Notes: generated by a model not told the origin, from the sequence alone. Numbered from the stretch's first letter, positions 42,587-54,657 are shown. The stretch: DNA of 64,000 bases from Erinaceus europaeus (GCF_950295315.1 NC_080175.1:85811566-85875565), one strand, 5' to 3'. Numbers and translations: made by a program.

Positions 42587-45500
42587 ATGGCGTTAAAATG
42601 TCTTCAATCTTTGATATCAATAAGTGTCAATGGCCTGAATTCACCTATTAAAAGACACAGAGTAGGAAGATGGATCAGAAAACACAACCCAACAATATGT
42701 TGTCTACAGGAAACTCACCTAACTCAACAAGACAAACACAGACTTAAAGTGAAAGGATGGAAAACTATCATTCAAGCCAATGGCCCACAAAAAAGGGCAG
42801 GAACAGCTATTCTCATATCTGACATGATAGACTTTAAAAGAGATAAGATTAAAAAAGATAGGAATGGACACTACTTAATGCTCAGAGGATCAGTCAATCA
42901 AGAGGACTTAACAATTATTAATATCTATGCACCCAATGAGAAGCCATCTAAATACATCAAACTTCTACTGAAAGAGCTACAGCAATATATTAACAGTAAC
43001 ACAATCATAGTAGGGGACTTCAACACCCCACTATCTCAACTTGACAGATCATCCAGGAAGAAAATCAGTAAAGACATAAGGGAGCTAAATGAAGAGATAG
43101 ATAAACTAGAACTATTGGACATTTTCAGAGTCATTCATCCCAAGAAACTGGAATACACATTTTACTCAAATCCACATGGATCATTCTCAAGGATAGACCA
43201 TATGTTAGGCCACAAAGACAGCATCAGCCAATTCAAGAGCACTGAAATCATCCCAAGCATCTTCTCAGACCACAGTGGAATTAAACTAACACTTAACAAT
43301 CAACAAAAGATTAGTAACAGTCCCAAAATGTGGAAGCTCAACAGCACACTTTTTTTTTTATTTTATTTATTTATTCCCTTTTGTTGCCCTTGTTGTTTTA
43401 TTGTTGTAGTTATTATTGTTGTTGTTGTTGGATAGGACAGAGAGAAATGGAGAGAGGAGGGGAAGACAGAGAGGAGGAGAGAAAGACAGACACTTGCAGA
43501 CCTGCTTCACCGCCTGTGAAGCGACTCCCCTGTAGGTGGGGAGCCGGGGTTCGAACCGGGATCCTTATGCCGGTCCTTGTGCTTTGCGCCACCTGCGCTT
43601 AACCCGCTGCGCTACAGCCCGACTCCCAACAGCACACTTCTTAACAACTTCTGGGTCAAAGAGGAAATCAAGGAAGAAATCAAAATGTTTCGAGAGTTCA
43701 ATGAAAATGAAGACACAAGCTATCAAAATATTTGGGACACAGCTAAAGCAGTCCTAAGAGGGAAGTTCATAGCTATACAAGCACACATTAGGAAACAAGA
43801 AAAGGCACAAATAAACAGCCTGATTGCACATCTTAAAGACCTAGAAGAAGAACAACAAAGGAATCCTAAAGCAACCAGAAGGACAGAAACAACTAAAGTT
43901 AGGGCAGAAATAAATAACATTGAGAATAGGAAAACCATACAAAAGATCAATGAAAGTAAATGTTGGTTCTTCGAAAGAGTAAACAAAATTGACAAACCTT
44001 TAGCCAGACTCACAAAACAAAAAAGGGAGAAGACCCAAATAAATCGGATAGTAAATGAAAGAGGAGATATCACAACAGACACTGCAGAAATTCAACATAT
44101 CATGCGAGGCTTCTATGAACAACTATATGCCACCAAGCTAGAGAACCTGGAAGAAATGAATGATTTCCTAGATACCTACCAACTTCCAAAACTAAGTAAA
44201 GAGGAAGTGGATAACATGAACAGGCCCATCACAGCTAATGAAATTGAAACAGTTATCAAAAATCTTCCCAAAAATAAAAGTCCTGGACCAGATGGTTTTA
44301 CAAATGAATTCTACAAAACTTTCAAAGAAGAACTAATACCTCTACTTTTAAAAGTCTTCCAGAAGAGTGAAGACACTGGAATACTCCCTGCCAGCTTCTA
44401 TGAAGCGAACATCACCCTGATACCAAAAGCAGACAGGGACATAACCAAAAAAGAAAACTACAGACCAATATCTCTGATGAACATAGATGCGAAAATATTG
44501 AACAAAATTCTAGCCAACTGGATACAGCAGTATATCAAAAAGATTCTTCATCATGACCAAGTGGGGTTTATCCCAGGCATGCAAGGTTGGTTTAATATAT
44601 GTAAATCAATCAGTGTGATCCACCACATCAACAAAAGCAAGACCAAAAACCACATGGTCATATCAATAGATGCAGAGAAAGCCTTTGACAAAATACAACA
44701 TCCCTTTATGATCAAAACACTACAAAAAATGGGAATAGATGGAAAATTCCTGAAGATAGTGAAGTCTATATATAGCAAACCTACAGCCAACATCATACTC
44801 AATGGTGAAAAACTGGAAGCATTTCCCCTCAGATCAGGTACTAGACAGGGCTGCCCACTATCACCATTACTATTCAACATAGTGTTGGAAGTTCTTGCCA
44901 TAGCAATCAGGCAGGAGCAAGGAATTAAAGACATACAGATTGGAAGAGAAGAAGTCAAACTCTCCTTATTTGCAGATGACATGATAGTATACATGGAAAA
45001 ACCTAAGGAATCCAGCAAGAAGCTTTTGGAAATCATCAGGCAATACAGTAAGGTGTCAGGCTATAAAATTAACATTCAAAAGTCAGTGGCATTCCTCTAT
45101 GCAAACACTAAGTTAGAAGAAATTGAAATCCAGAAATCAATTCCTTTTACTATAGCAACAAAAACAATAAAATATCTAGGAGTAAACCTAACCAAAGAAG
45201 TGAAAGACTTGTATACTGAAAATTATGAGTCACTACTCAAAGAAATTGAAAAAGACACAAAGAAGTGGAAAGATATTCTATGTTCATGGGTTGGAAGAAT
45301 TAACATCATCAAAATGAATATATTACCCAGAGCCATCTACAAATTTAATGCTATCCCCATCAAGATCCCAAGCACATTTTTTAGGAGAATAGAAAAAATG
45401 CTACCAATGTTTATCTGGAACCAGAAAAGACCTAGAATTGCCAAAACAATCTTGAGAAAAAAAGAACAGAACCGGAGGCATCACACTCCCAGATCTCAAA

Positions 45501-46700
45501 CTGTATTATAGGGCCATTGTCATCAAAACTGCTTGGTACTGGAACATGAACAGAGACACTGACCAGTGGAATAGAATTGAGAGCCCAGAAATGAGGCCCC
45601 ACACGTATGGACATCTAATCTTTGACAAAGGTGCCCAGACTATTGCATGGGGAAAGCAGAGTCTCTTCAACAAATGGTGTTGGAAACAATGGGTTGAAAC
45701 ATGCAGAAGAATGAAACTGAATCACTGTATTTCACCAAATACAAAAGTAAATTCCAGGTGGATCAAGGACTTGGATGTTAGACCAGAAACTATCAGATAC
45801 TTAGAGGAGAATATTGGCAGAACTTTTTTCCACATAAATTTTAAAGACATTTTCAATGAAACGAATCCAATTACAAGGAAGACTAAGGCAAGTATAAACC
45901 TATGGGACTACATCAAATTAAAAAGCTTCTTCACAGCAAAAGAAACCACTACCCAAACCAAGAGACCCCTCACAGAATGGGAGAAGATCTTTACATGCCA
46001 TACATCAGATAAGAGTTTAATAACCAACATATATAAAGAGCTTGCCAGACTCAACAACAAGACAACAAATAACCCCATCCAAAAATGGGGGGAGGACTTG
46101 GACAGAATATTCACCACAGAAGAGATCCAAAAGGCCAAGAAACACATGAAAAAATGCTCCAAGTCTCTGATTGTCAGAGAAATGCAAATCAAGACAACAA
46201 TGAGATACCACTTCACTCCTGTGAGAATGTTATACATCAGAAAAGGTAACAGCAGCAAATGCTGGAGAGGGTGTGGGGTCAAAGGAACCCTCCTGCACTG
46301 CTGGTGGGAATGTCAGTTGGTCCAACCTCTGTGGAGAACAGTCTGGAGAACTCTCAGAAGGCTAGAAATGGACCTACCCTATGACCCTGCAATTCCCCTC
46401 CTGGGGATATATCCTAAGGAACCCAACACATCCATCCAAAAAGATCTGTGTACACATATGTTCTTGGCAGCACAATTTGTAATAGCCAAAACCTGGAAGC
46501 AACCCAGGTGTCCAACAGCAGATGAGTGGCTGAGCAAGTTGTGGTATATATACACAATGGAATACTACTCAGCTGTAAAAAATGGTGACTTCACTGTTTT
46601 CAGCCGATCTTGGATGGACCTTGAAAAAATCATGTTGACTGAAATAAGTCAGAAACTGAAGGATGAATATGGGATGATCTCACTCTCAGGCCCAAGTTGA
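42587..46700 (+). pseudogene. L1 ORF2: endonuclease and reverse transcriptase, disrupted
   Basis: ORF2p nicks target DNA and copies L1 RNA into it. Without the 288-base SINE insertion (duplication included) and one extra base, the length is 1274 codons plus stop, against 1275 residues in human L1. Endonuclease motifs: NGLN, LQETHL, IYAPN, GDFN, RIDH and SDHS. RT motifs: [27 protein letters not shown] and the catalytic FADD (44969-44980). The C-terminal Cys/His block, KCWRGCG to WWEC, is at 46260-46313. Lesions: SINE-A at 43352-43627 introduces a stop at 43433-43435, and the frame shifts at the A7 run 45457-45463, ending the first frame at 45511. The chosen start is the first ATG before the NGLN motif. 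Confidence 0.97.
43352..43627 (-). mobile_element. SINE-A inside L1 ORF2
   Basis: Reversed full-length SINE-A with intact-looking A and B boxes and an excellent match to the copies at 57.0 and 59.3 kb. The 12-bp duplication AACAGCACACTT at 43340-43351 and 43628-43639 comes from ORF2. Element plus duplication add 288 bases, a multiple of three, so the ORF2 frame is unchanged on the far side, though a stop inside the SINE ends translation. Confidence 0.97.
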
Positions 46701-46954
46701 AAAACAAGATTAGAAAAGAAAACACAAGTCGAACCTGAAATGGAATTGGAGTATTACACCAAAGTAAAAGAATCTGGGGTGGGTGGGTGGATGGGTGGGG
46801 AGAATACAGGTCCATGAAAGATGATGAATGACATAGTGGGGGTTGTATTGTTAAATGGGAATCTGGGGAATGTTATGTATGTACAAACTATTGTATTTAC
46901 TGTTGAATGTAAAACATTAATTCCCCAATAAAGAAATAAATTATTTTAAAAAAA
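46701..46954 (+). other. L1 3' UTR and A-rich end
   Basis: A G-rich stretch (GGGGTGGGTGGGTGGATGGGTGGGG, 46776-46800) lies in the 3' UTR, as is common in L1. AATAAA lies at 46927-46932, followed by a broken A-rich tail ending about 46954. Confidence 0.9.
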
Positions 46955-47115
46955 TGCTTGGAATTGCTAGATGATCTCCACAGTCTCCTGGTGGTTTAAA
47001 GTAGGACTCGACTATAAATAAGGCTTCATACATAGCTTTAGTGGAGCTGTGCTGACCTGCTTTGTGATTGCTTTCTATAGTTTGCTTCACCTCTTGGACA
47101 CCTCTGATAGACTTC
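46955..47115. other. Unannotated DNA
   Basis: Flank between the L1 and the next LX copy; no feature recognised. Confidence 0.4.
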
Positions 47116-47136
47116 AAAAATCTAGGTTGACGTGTC

Positions 47137-48234
47137 AGATAAAGTATGGACTACAAAAGCTGGTTAAGGGCAAGAGACTGGCACACTTTAATGATGACCC
47201 TTTTGGTCACTACCAGGCCACCCCATCATCTGGGGCCCTAGTTAGGGAATCTTGGGATTCCTACACAGACTTGATGGGCCTAGACTCCTAACAGATCCCT
47301 CTCTCCATTGTCACTGGGCATCTCCATCAGAACCAGCATCATGGACTCTCCCGTGGGCCTTTACAGGACCTTGTCCTTAATGCAGAACAACAATGGTAAG
47401 GACTGCCCCATTCTACAAAGGGAGGCTGGGTCAACATACTCTGCCACCCGAGGAAGACGGGTCTTGAAATGAATGCAGCCGAGAATGTTCCTAGCCATGA
47501 CCATGAAATGTGAGCTCAAACCTACAGGGATGCAGAGACTACACAGGCTCCTGTGCTGAATATGGGCCCCAGATAAGATCATTGGGTTTTACAGTTAACA
47601 ATATTTATATACTTTTCCCATATTTGGGAGCTACTCTCTTCCCTGATACAACTTTCTAGTCCTATTTCCAACCTTGACACCATCTCTCCAGACAATACCT
47701 TTAGCTCATCTGTATGTTAGCTGTTGGGCCAGGTAAAAATTAGTAAAGTCATGGGCACCTTGAAATAGACCTGAAATAGACCTACGATGTTTTTCCAAAA
47801 TGGAGACCCCTGATCTCATCTGCTCTATTCTTGCCTTTAGATTCCTGGTGATTAAACTATTTGTTTTGCTTTTTATCTTAATGCATTTTTAGCCACCAAA
47901 TTGCAGATGCTATTATGATGCCAACCTGACTTCCCTGGGCAGACAACCTCACCAATGTATCCTGGAACCCCACCTCCCCAAACCTCTGCCCCACTAGGGA
48001 ATAGAGAGAGATAGACTGGGAGTATGGGTCGACCTGCCTATGTCCATGTTCAATGGAGAAGTAATGACAGAAGCCTGACTTTCTACCTTCTGTACCCCTG
48101 GGTCCATGCTCCCAGAGGGATAAAGAATAAGAAAGCTTCCAATGGAGGGAACAAGAACTCTGATGGTGGAAATTTTGTGGACTTGTACCCCTCTTATCCT
48201 ACAGTCTTGTCAATCATTATTAAATTTAAAAAAA
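47137..48234 (+). mobile_element. LX retroposon, long-form 3' part
   Basis: It contains the long-form LX middle (AGGCCACCCCATCATCTGGG, GATGGGCCTAGACTCC, TACAGGGATGCAGAG, CCCATATTTGGGAGC) and the common 3' end. It is bounded by TCTAGGTTGACGTGTC (47121-47136) and TCTAGGTTGACTTGTC (48235-48250), a 16-bp duplication with one mismatch. An A-rich tail precedes the right copy. Confidence 0.93.
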
Positions 48235-48250
48235 TCTAGGTTGACTTGTC

Positions 48251-49086
48251 TATGGGTGAGTTAAAAAAATTTTTTTTTAATTAAGAAGTTTAACCTCAAT
48301 AAGGGAAGCCAAGACACTGGCTATATTTTTAGTACACTGGAAACCCCAATAGCCATGGCAGGTAAAAGACGGTAAATTAAAGTGCATCTAGGCATTTTGA
48401 TTTTATTAAGATTCTAGTTATTAAGTGAAAAACTAGGTCAAAATAAGCATTAGTTAAGACTGATAACTGTGTCTATTAACTGTGTCTCAAGTTTTAATCA
48501 AGAAGCTCTATGTTCTTTGCTGTTTTGGACCAGCAACATAACTCATGTGAGCAAGCGTCTGAATTGTCATGTCTTCAACCCAGGTTGGAGACTGACCAAC
48601 CCACCACTAGGGGAAGATTCTGATGCTGTAGTATCTTGTTCTCTGTCTCCCTCTGTGTGTGTGTGTCTCTCTCTCTCTTTTTTTACATGAAAAAAAATGA
48701 CTTGAAGCATTTACTTTCCTATGAAAACGACAAATAAATGATTTGATGCTTTGAGACTTGGTAATTTCTGATAAACGGGTGATTCCTTATTTTGTTTGTT
48801 TGCTTTTTAGTATATTGTATTTTATTAGTTCAATTACTAATATGTCATATTAGACTAATTATATTAGACCAATATTAGGACAAAATAATATTAGGCATCA
48901 GTTTTTGTGCCTAGTTAGATCCTAAATGCCAGATAAGAATGCATATTCATTTTTTTCTGTAGTTTAAGGATTTTAACATGTTCTACTTTGTGAGTCACTG
49001 AGTTTATGATTTCTAGAAAAGGGAAACTAAATCTATGGGGTCACTACTTAGCTTTGCCAGTGCTGATGCAAAGTAGGAACAGGATG
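48251..49086. other. Mostly unannotated DNA
   Basis: About 830 bases. A GT/CT-rich patch near 48645-48685 may be the tail of a decayed SINE. The rest is unassigned. Confidence 0.4.
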
Positions 49087-49226
49087 GTCTGGAAGGTGGC
49101 ACAGTAGATAAAACATTGTACTCTCAAGCATGAAGTCCTGAGTTCAGTCCCTGGCAGAACATGTACCAGAGTGACGTCTGGTTCCTTCTCTCTCTCCTCC
49201 TATCTTTCTTGTTAAAAAAAAAAAGG
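49087..49226 (+). mobile_element. SINE-C
   Basis: GGTCTGGAAGGTGGCACAG head, GAGTTCAGTCCC B-box-like region, GTACCAGAGTGACGTCTGG and an A11 tail. Confidence 0.9.
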
Positions 49227-49959
49227 TAGAAACAGGTACACACTTAAAGGATTCAGGCTTTTTTAGGAGACCCTATATTCTGGTGAAGACGTTGTCAAAC
49301 TCAAGCAAACTTCAAAAATCAAGTTTTCAACAAAAGCATTTTTAAAAAGTTAGTATTTTCTGAGACTTCTATGATTTCTGAAAGTTAACCTATCCACCTT
49401 GTAAAAAATATAAATAAGAAAAGAATGCACTTTTTTTTAACTGAAGAACTTTCATAGACATTTAACAATATTTTATTCCCACTTTCTCTTTAAAAGTAAG
49501 AGATGAAAAATTAAAGAAAATTAAAATGTAACAGTAAATCTCAGGGAGGATTTCATTAATTTGCAAAGCAAAGATATAATAAGTCTATTTCCCTATACTA
49601 GAGACATATTTAATTTTATTTTTAAGATAAGAATGCCAATAAGTTAAAAAAAAACAATGATTATGTAAAAGTTATGTCATGACTCATCATGCCAATAAAA
49701 ATTAATGAAGAGATACTTAAGATGTCTGTGATTTAGATCAGTATGAGTTATTAAATTCTGAAATAATATATTAAAGTCTCACTACATGGCACCTAACTTG
49801 ATATTATTAGGAAATTGAGCAGTACTGAGTAATAATGCTGTCATTTATTTTATTCATGAATTTTTCATTTGACCATGTTTTATATACTGAAAACGTTTGA
49901 GTCATAGTCACATTTATTTTACTTCATATAAGAAAAATGTTCTTTTAGTGATAATTATT
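49227..49959. other. Unannotated DNA
   Basis: AT-rich sequence with no recognised feature. Confidence 0.4.
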
Positions 49960-50370
49960 GGCAAGATTGTGGGATAAGAGGGGAACAATTCCACATAGTT
50001 TTTACCACCAGAGTTCCATATCCCATCCTTTCCATTGGAAGCTTCCCTATTCTGTATCCCTCTGGAAGTATGGACCAAAGATCTCTATGGGGTACAGAAG
50101 GTGGAAGGCCTGGCTTCTGTAATTGCTTCTCCATTGGACATGGACGTTGGTATGCTGATCCATACCCCTAGCCTATTTCTATCTTTCCTTGGTTGGATAG
50201 GACTCTGGGGAGATGGTTTCAGGACACATTGGTGAGGTTGTTTGCCCAGGGAAGTCAGGCTGGGGTCATGGTAGCATCTGCAACTTAGTGGCTGAAAAGC
50301 AGTAAGATATAAAGCCGAACAAATTGTTTAATAGTCAGGAACCTAGAGGTAAAAATAGAGCAGATGAGAT
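49960..50370 (-). mobile_element. LX retroposon 3' end
   Basis: Reversed LX from GGGATAAGAGGGGAACAATTCC through GGAAGTATGGACC, GACACATTGGTGAGG and AACAAATTGTTTAATAGTC. The terminal A-tail complement is lost at the left. Confidence 0.87.
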
Positions 50371-50374
50371 GTGT

Positions 50375-50525
50375 GTGTTCCTTTTTTCCTCTCTCTCCCC
50401 TCTCCTCTCAATTTCTCTCAGTCCTGTCAAACAAACAAACAAACAAAAAAGGAAAAATAATGAAAAAGGAAAAAATGATCCGGAGGGCAGTGGATGAGCC
50501 CTGGCAATAACCCTGAGGCAATGCA
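50375..50525 (+). mobile_element. SINE tail with extended module
   Basis: CT-rich tail, a CAAACAAACAAACAAAC run and the GGCAATAACCCTGAGGCAA module seen near 2.8 and 13.2 kb. The head is absent. Confidence 0.7.
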
Positions 50526-50689
50526 AAATATGCTCATGCTTATAACATTATCAATACTTCCATGATAAATGCTTAAGTCTGTATACTTATTTATTTACTG
50601 TTTTAAGTATTCTTCACCCTTTTGGAAATTTATGTTATATGGAAATATATCTCTTGAGATCTTGGTCACTTTATTTAAATTTTTCAGCA

Positions 50690-50772
50690 ATTTTTTTTTT
50701 TTTTTTTTACCAGAGCACTGCTCAGCTCTGGCTTATGGTGATGCTGAGGACTGAACTTTTGGTGCCTCAGGA
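50690..50772 (-). mobile_element. SINE-D, truncated
   Basis: Reversed SINE-D with a T18 tail complement, ACCAGAGCACTGCTCAGCTC and CTGAACTTTTGGTGCCTCAGG. The head is missing. Confidence 0.82.
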
Positions 50773-50818
50773 ATATTTTGTATAACCACTATTCTCACCA
50801 TCCCCATAAATTGCCACC

Positions 50819-51000
50819 ACCTCCTCCTCCTCCTCCTTCTTCTTTTCCTTCTTCTTCTTCTTCTTCTTCTTCTTCTTCTTCTTCTTCTTCTTCTTCTTCT
50901 TCTTCTTCTTCTTCTTCTCCTTCTCCTTCTCCTCCTCCTCCTCCTCCTCCTCCTCCTCCTCCTCCTCCTTCTTCTTCTTCTTCTTCTCCTTCTTCTTCTC
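50819..51000 (+). repeat. Long (CTC)n/(CTT)n pyrimidine triplet tract
   Basis: About 180 bases of almost pure pyrimidine on the plus strand: a CTC block, then about 23 CTT units (about 50849-50917), CTTCTC interruptions, a second CTC block (about 50930-50967) and mixed CTT/CTC to 51000. GAA/TTC tracts of this kind can form triplex DNA. Overlapping 70-110-codon frames are poly-Arg/Glu/Lys/Ser artefacts. Confidence 0.98.
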
Positions 51001-51164
51001 CAAACATCCACCCCAACATACACTATTCTACTAGGTTATTAAACAGGCTTAAAGGGGCAATGAGATTTTTAGATAATCAGCAGTTAAAGAAATTCATTAC
51101 CAATAAATTGACTCTGTAATAAATAGCAAAGGTGCTGATATAAAAGGAAAATAAAGAATGATCT

Positions 51165-51330
51165 CACCTACTCATGCATACATTATAGTATGCAAGGACT
51201 CAGGTTCAAGCATCAGGTCCCTACTTTCAGGGAAGGAGCTTCATGAGTGGTGAAGCATTGCTGCTGTTGTCTCTCAGTCTCCCCTCCCCCCTCAATTTCT
51301 GTCTCTACCCCCCAAAAATGATATAAAAAG
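51165..51330 (+). mobile_element. SINE-B, head missing
   Basis: ACTCAGGTTCAAGCATC, GGAGCTTCATGAGTGGTGAAGC and a CT-rich segment ending CCCCCCAAAAATGAT. Confidence 0.8.
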
Positions 51331-51429
51331 GAAATCAAGTGAGAAGGACCAGACTGCAAGGGCACGTGGTGTTCAGTGAACTTTGGTGGAGGAATATTGT
51401 CACTTTGGTGGAGGCTATATATATATTTT

Positions 51430-52520
51430 TTATTTCTATTTATAAAAAAGAAACACTGACAAAAACCATAGGATAAGAGGGTTACAACTTCACACAGTTC
51501 CCACCACCAGAACTCTGTATCCCGCCCCCTCCCCTGATAGCTTTCTTATTCTTTGTCCCTCTGGGAGTATGGACCCAGGGTCATTATGCAGTGCAGAAGA
51601 TGGAAGGTCTGGCTTTTATAATTGTTTCCCCACTGAACATGGGTGTTGGCAGGTGGATCCATACTCCCAGCCTGTCTCTCTCTTTCCTTAGTGGGGCAGG
51701 ATTCTGGGGAAGCAGGGCACCAGGACAGATTGGTGGGGTCATCTGCCCAGGAAAGTTCTATTGCATCATGTTAGCATCTGGAACCTGGTGACTGAAAAAA
51801 GAGTTAACATACAAAGCCAAACAAATTGTTGACTAATCCTGAATCTAAAGGCTGGAATATTACAGATGAAGATTTGGGATCTCCATTTTGTAGATAGCTA
51901 GTAGGCCTATTTTAGTTATCTCCCATAGGGCCCATGACTATACCAGTTTTTTTTTTTTCCTGAGTTGATATCAGATATGCTGGTGGACCCAAGTTATTGT
52001 CTGGGGTGATGATGTCATAGCTGAAAAAGGTCTAGAAAACTGGATCAGGGAAGAGAGTAGCTCCCAAATAAGGGAAAGGTATATAAATAATGTTGACTAT
52101 AAACTCCAGCAATTTGATGACGCTTTAGTTACTATCAGGCCACTCCATCATTGGGACCCTAGTCGGGAAGTCCTGAGATTCCCAAACAGACATGATGGGC
52201 CTAGACCTCGAATAGATGCCTCTCTCCATTGTCACAGGCCATCTCCATCAGGAACAACACAATAGACCTCCTTTGTGGGCCCCCATAGGACCTTGCCCTC
52301 AATGTGGATCAACAACGGTAGAGAATGTTCCATCCTCCAAACAGAGGCTGGATAACATACTCTGTACTACACCTGAGGAAGATAGGTCCTGCAATTGGGG
52401 CAGCTTGGAATGTTCCTACTCATGACCACAGAATGCAAGCTCAGACCTACAGGGATGCAGAGGTCAGGCTCCTAAGCTGAACATGGGCCCCAGATCAAAT
52501 CGGAAGTTATAGTTTAATAA
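51430..52520 (-). mobile_element. LX retroposon with 5' inversion
   Basis: In its own (minus) orientation the 3' part is 52090-51430, ending in an A-rich tail at the left. The 5' part, 52091-52520, is flipped to plus orientation (AGGCCACTCCATCATTGGG, CATGATGGGCCTAGACCTCG, CCTACAGGGATGCAGAGG). This is again the twin-priming structure. It carries the long-form middle section. Confidence 0.9.
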
Positions 52521-52527
52521 TATTCAG

Positions 52528-52700
52528 TTGTTATTGTTTCTAGGGCTTCATTGCTCTAAGCAGACTTCGCATGGATACATAGGGGAGAGAGGGAAATACT
52601 CCATAGCATTGTTTCTTCCAATGTGGTGGTGTCTGGTATTGAACCTGGCCATACGTATAGTAAATCAAGTATATTATCCAAATGAACTAACCTTCCAGCC
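52528..52700 (-). mobile_element. tRNA-like SINE, diverged
   Basis: The complement starts GGCTGGAAGGTTAGTTCATTTGG and has a GGTTCAATACC B-box-like motif. It resembles the SINE at 7316-7485. Confidence 0.5.
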
Positions 52701-53582
52701 CTGTAACATATTTTAAGGATCTGTGAAATTATGCTTTAAAAAGTCTTGTAAACCAAAGCTATCTAAAGAAGAAATTAAGAAAAAATGAGGATAAAATCCA
52801 CTGTTTCATCGCATATGACTTCTAAGTCAGATGAAGACAGCTCTGTAAAGAGCTGTTTTGACTTCAGGGCCCCTAAATTTGAAATTGTTATCTTTTAAAT
52901 CAATTATTCCCTCAAGTGATATTACTCTATAAAAATATAAAATGCAAGTACCATTTTGTTTTTCCCACTTATCTGAATCACTAGTGATCAGTTCTATTTT
53001 AGAATCCTTCCTATTCAAAAGTTAACACTCTTCTGCGACACACCAACTCTCTTTGGAAAACAAACGTCATTTCAAAGCATCAATTTGTCTCGAATATTCA
53101 TTACCTGTGTTTATTACTGTCCTAGAAAATTATATTACAATTTTCTTTTAATTATCTTCCTGAGGATATACCTCATTTCCTGATGTTGGCTGGAAACCAT
53201 CCAAATAACTCCCAGCTATAATTACATGTTACTAATTCAGAAGCTTCTGTGGCTTCAGTCACTAAGTGTTTATTAACTTCAGTTTCATATTGTGATATTT
53301 TCCTAACCTTGTCTATATAGATGAGAATATATCATCTGCATTTGGAAACTGATTAATTTATTATTATTTCAGAAATTGCTTTGGTTTTTTTTTCAGTGAT
53401 TTACAGCCTTCATGAATAATTTATACCTATATAAAATATAATATAAATATGTAGACTCAGGGAAGGACTGAGGCTGTCATTTCAATAATGATATGAGGTA
53501 TTATAGGGAAATAAGCATATAACTGGTTAAAGAAATACTACTTCCATAGAACCTTGGATATTTCTCTGTGTAAAAGAAAAGA
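52701..53582. other. Unannotated DNA
   Basis: AT-rich, apparently single-copy sequence. No exon or repeat recognised. Confidence 0.4.
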
Positions 53583-53835
53583 ACCTGAGGATAGAAACAG
53601 GCTGAGTGTATAAATTGACCTGCCATTGTTCACATCCAGAAGTCAGAACTCCCACCTTCCACACCCCAAAAAGAATTTTGGTCCATACTGCCAGAGGGAT
53701 AAACAATAGGGAAGTTTCCAGTGGAGGAGATGGGACGCAGAACTCTGGTGCTGGGGACTGTATGGAATTATAGCCTTATTACAATTATAACCCTTACAGT
53801 CTTATAAATCAATAATAAGTCACTAATATAAAAAC
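53583..53835 (+). mobile_element. LX retroposon 3' end, diverged
   Basis: AACTCCCACCTTCCACACCCC, CAGAGGGATAAACAATAGGG, CAGAACTCTGGTGCTGG and TAAATCAATAATAAGTCACTAATA match an older LX/LY-like end. Confidence 0.8.
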
Positions 53836-54114
53836 TGCATACTTAAAAATAAATAAATATTTATAAGATAAAACAAAACAAAAAATTAAAGAACCATTAA
53901 AATGTATTAGATTAAGAAAAATAGCATGATAGGGAAAGATTATAAGGATTTCCTATTATTGAGAAATTAGAGACTTTGATGTGTTCTCAGGCTTTGAATT
54001 AAATAACTGGCACACAATGCCACATATTTGAAGAGGCCAGAGGCTAACAGAGAACTTTTTCAAATATTAGAATATCCAGCCACATGAATTGGTGAGTCTG
54101 AGTGTGGCAGTATA
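53836..54114. other. Unannotated DNA
   Basis: No recognised feature. Confidence 0.4.
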
Positions 54115-54455
54115 TGTGCTATAGGTCAAGGAAAAGTCCAGACAGAATCGAACCACAGTTGCAGGAGTTTTATTACTTAAATGCATGAGAAAAGTGTTTT
54201 TATGATTTTAATGTATCATATCAATTCATCAGGCTAGTACACATCGTGTTAGCTCTTAGGAGAAACTGATGTGCTTGACAAGATTTCCTGGAGCAAATGT
54301 AGCTATTGGGTAGTTCCAGCAGGGGGAAGCAGACCCCTTTGCAGTGGGAGTGGCTGATTTCAAAGCTATCCTGTCTAGACTAGAAGAGAGCAGAGTTGGC
54401 TCATTGGCTTCCTAGAGTTGTCATTATCAGAACATAACTATTATAACATACCCTG
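54115..54455 (-). mobile_element. Possible LTR, boundaries unresolved
   Basis: On the minus strand an AATAAA (complement of 54169-54174) is followed by a GC-richer 60-base segment, as in the R-U5 part of an LTR. The upstream 250 bases could be U3 and the complement may begin TGTTATAATAG. I could not find matching short target duplications, so this is tentative. Confidence 0.3.
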
Positions 54456-54657
54456 TCTTTCCTCTTTGGTATGTATTCCTTCAAGACATATTCCTTTATC
54501 TATGAAGGAGGCAATAGATACTCTGTCATACACAAAAATACAAAATAATTTTTATATGATTTAAACATCAACAAATGTATTACTCGAATTCTGTCCATAA
54601 CACAGTGAACTGATAGTACATCTTTGGGAATCTTTACTTAGTCTGGAGTCAGGTTCT

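Larger units (their letters stand above)
40813..46954 (+). mobile_element. Near-complete L1 retrotransposon, disabled
   Basis: It has a 5' UTR (about 745 bases), ORF1, a 56-base spacer, ORF2, a short 3' UTR and an A-rich end. I see three lesions that break its proteins: an in-frame stop in ORF1 (41826-41828), a SINE-A in ORF2 (43352-43627) and a one-base gain in an A7 run of ORF2 (45457-45463). All main catalytic motifs remain, so it decayed recently. Several truncated 3' ends in the window belong to the same short-UTR lineage. No clear target duplication was found by eye, which is odd for so young a copy. Confidence 0.97.

Noticed and set aside
50733..51119. Overlapping open frames rich in Arg, Lys/Glu and Ser/Pro
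   Set aside because: They are translations of the CTT/CTC triplet tract in three frames on both strands and have no non-repetitive core.
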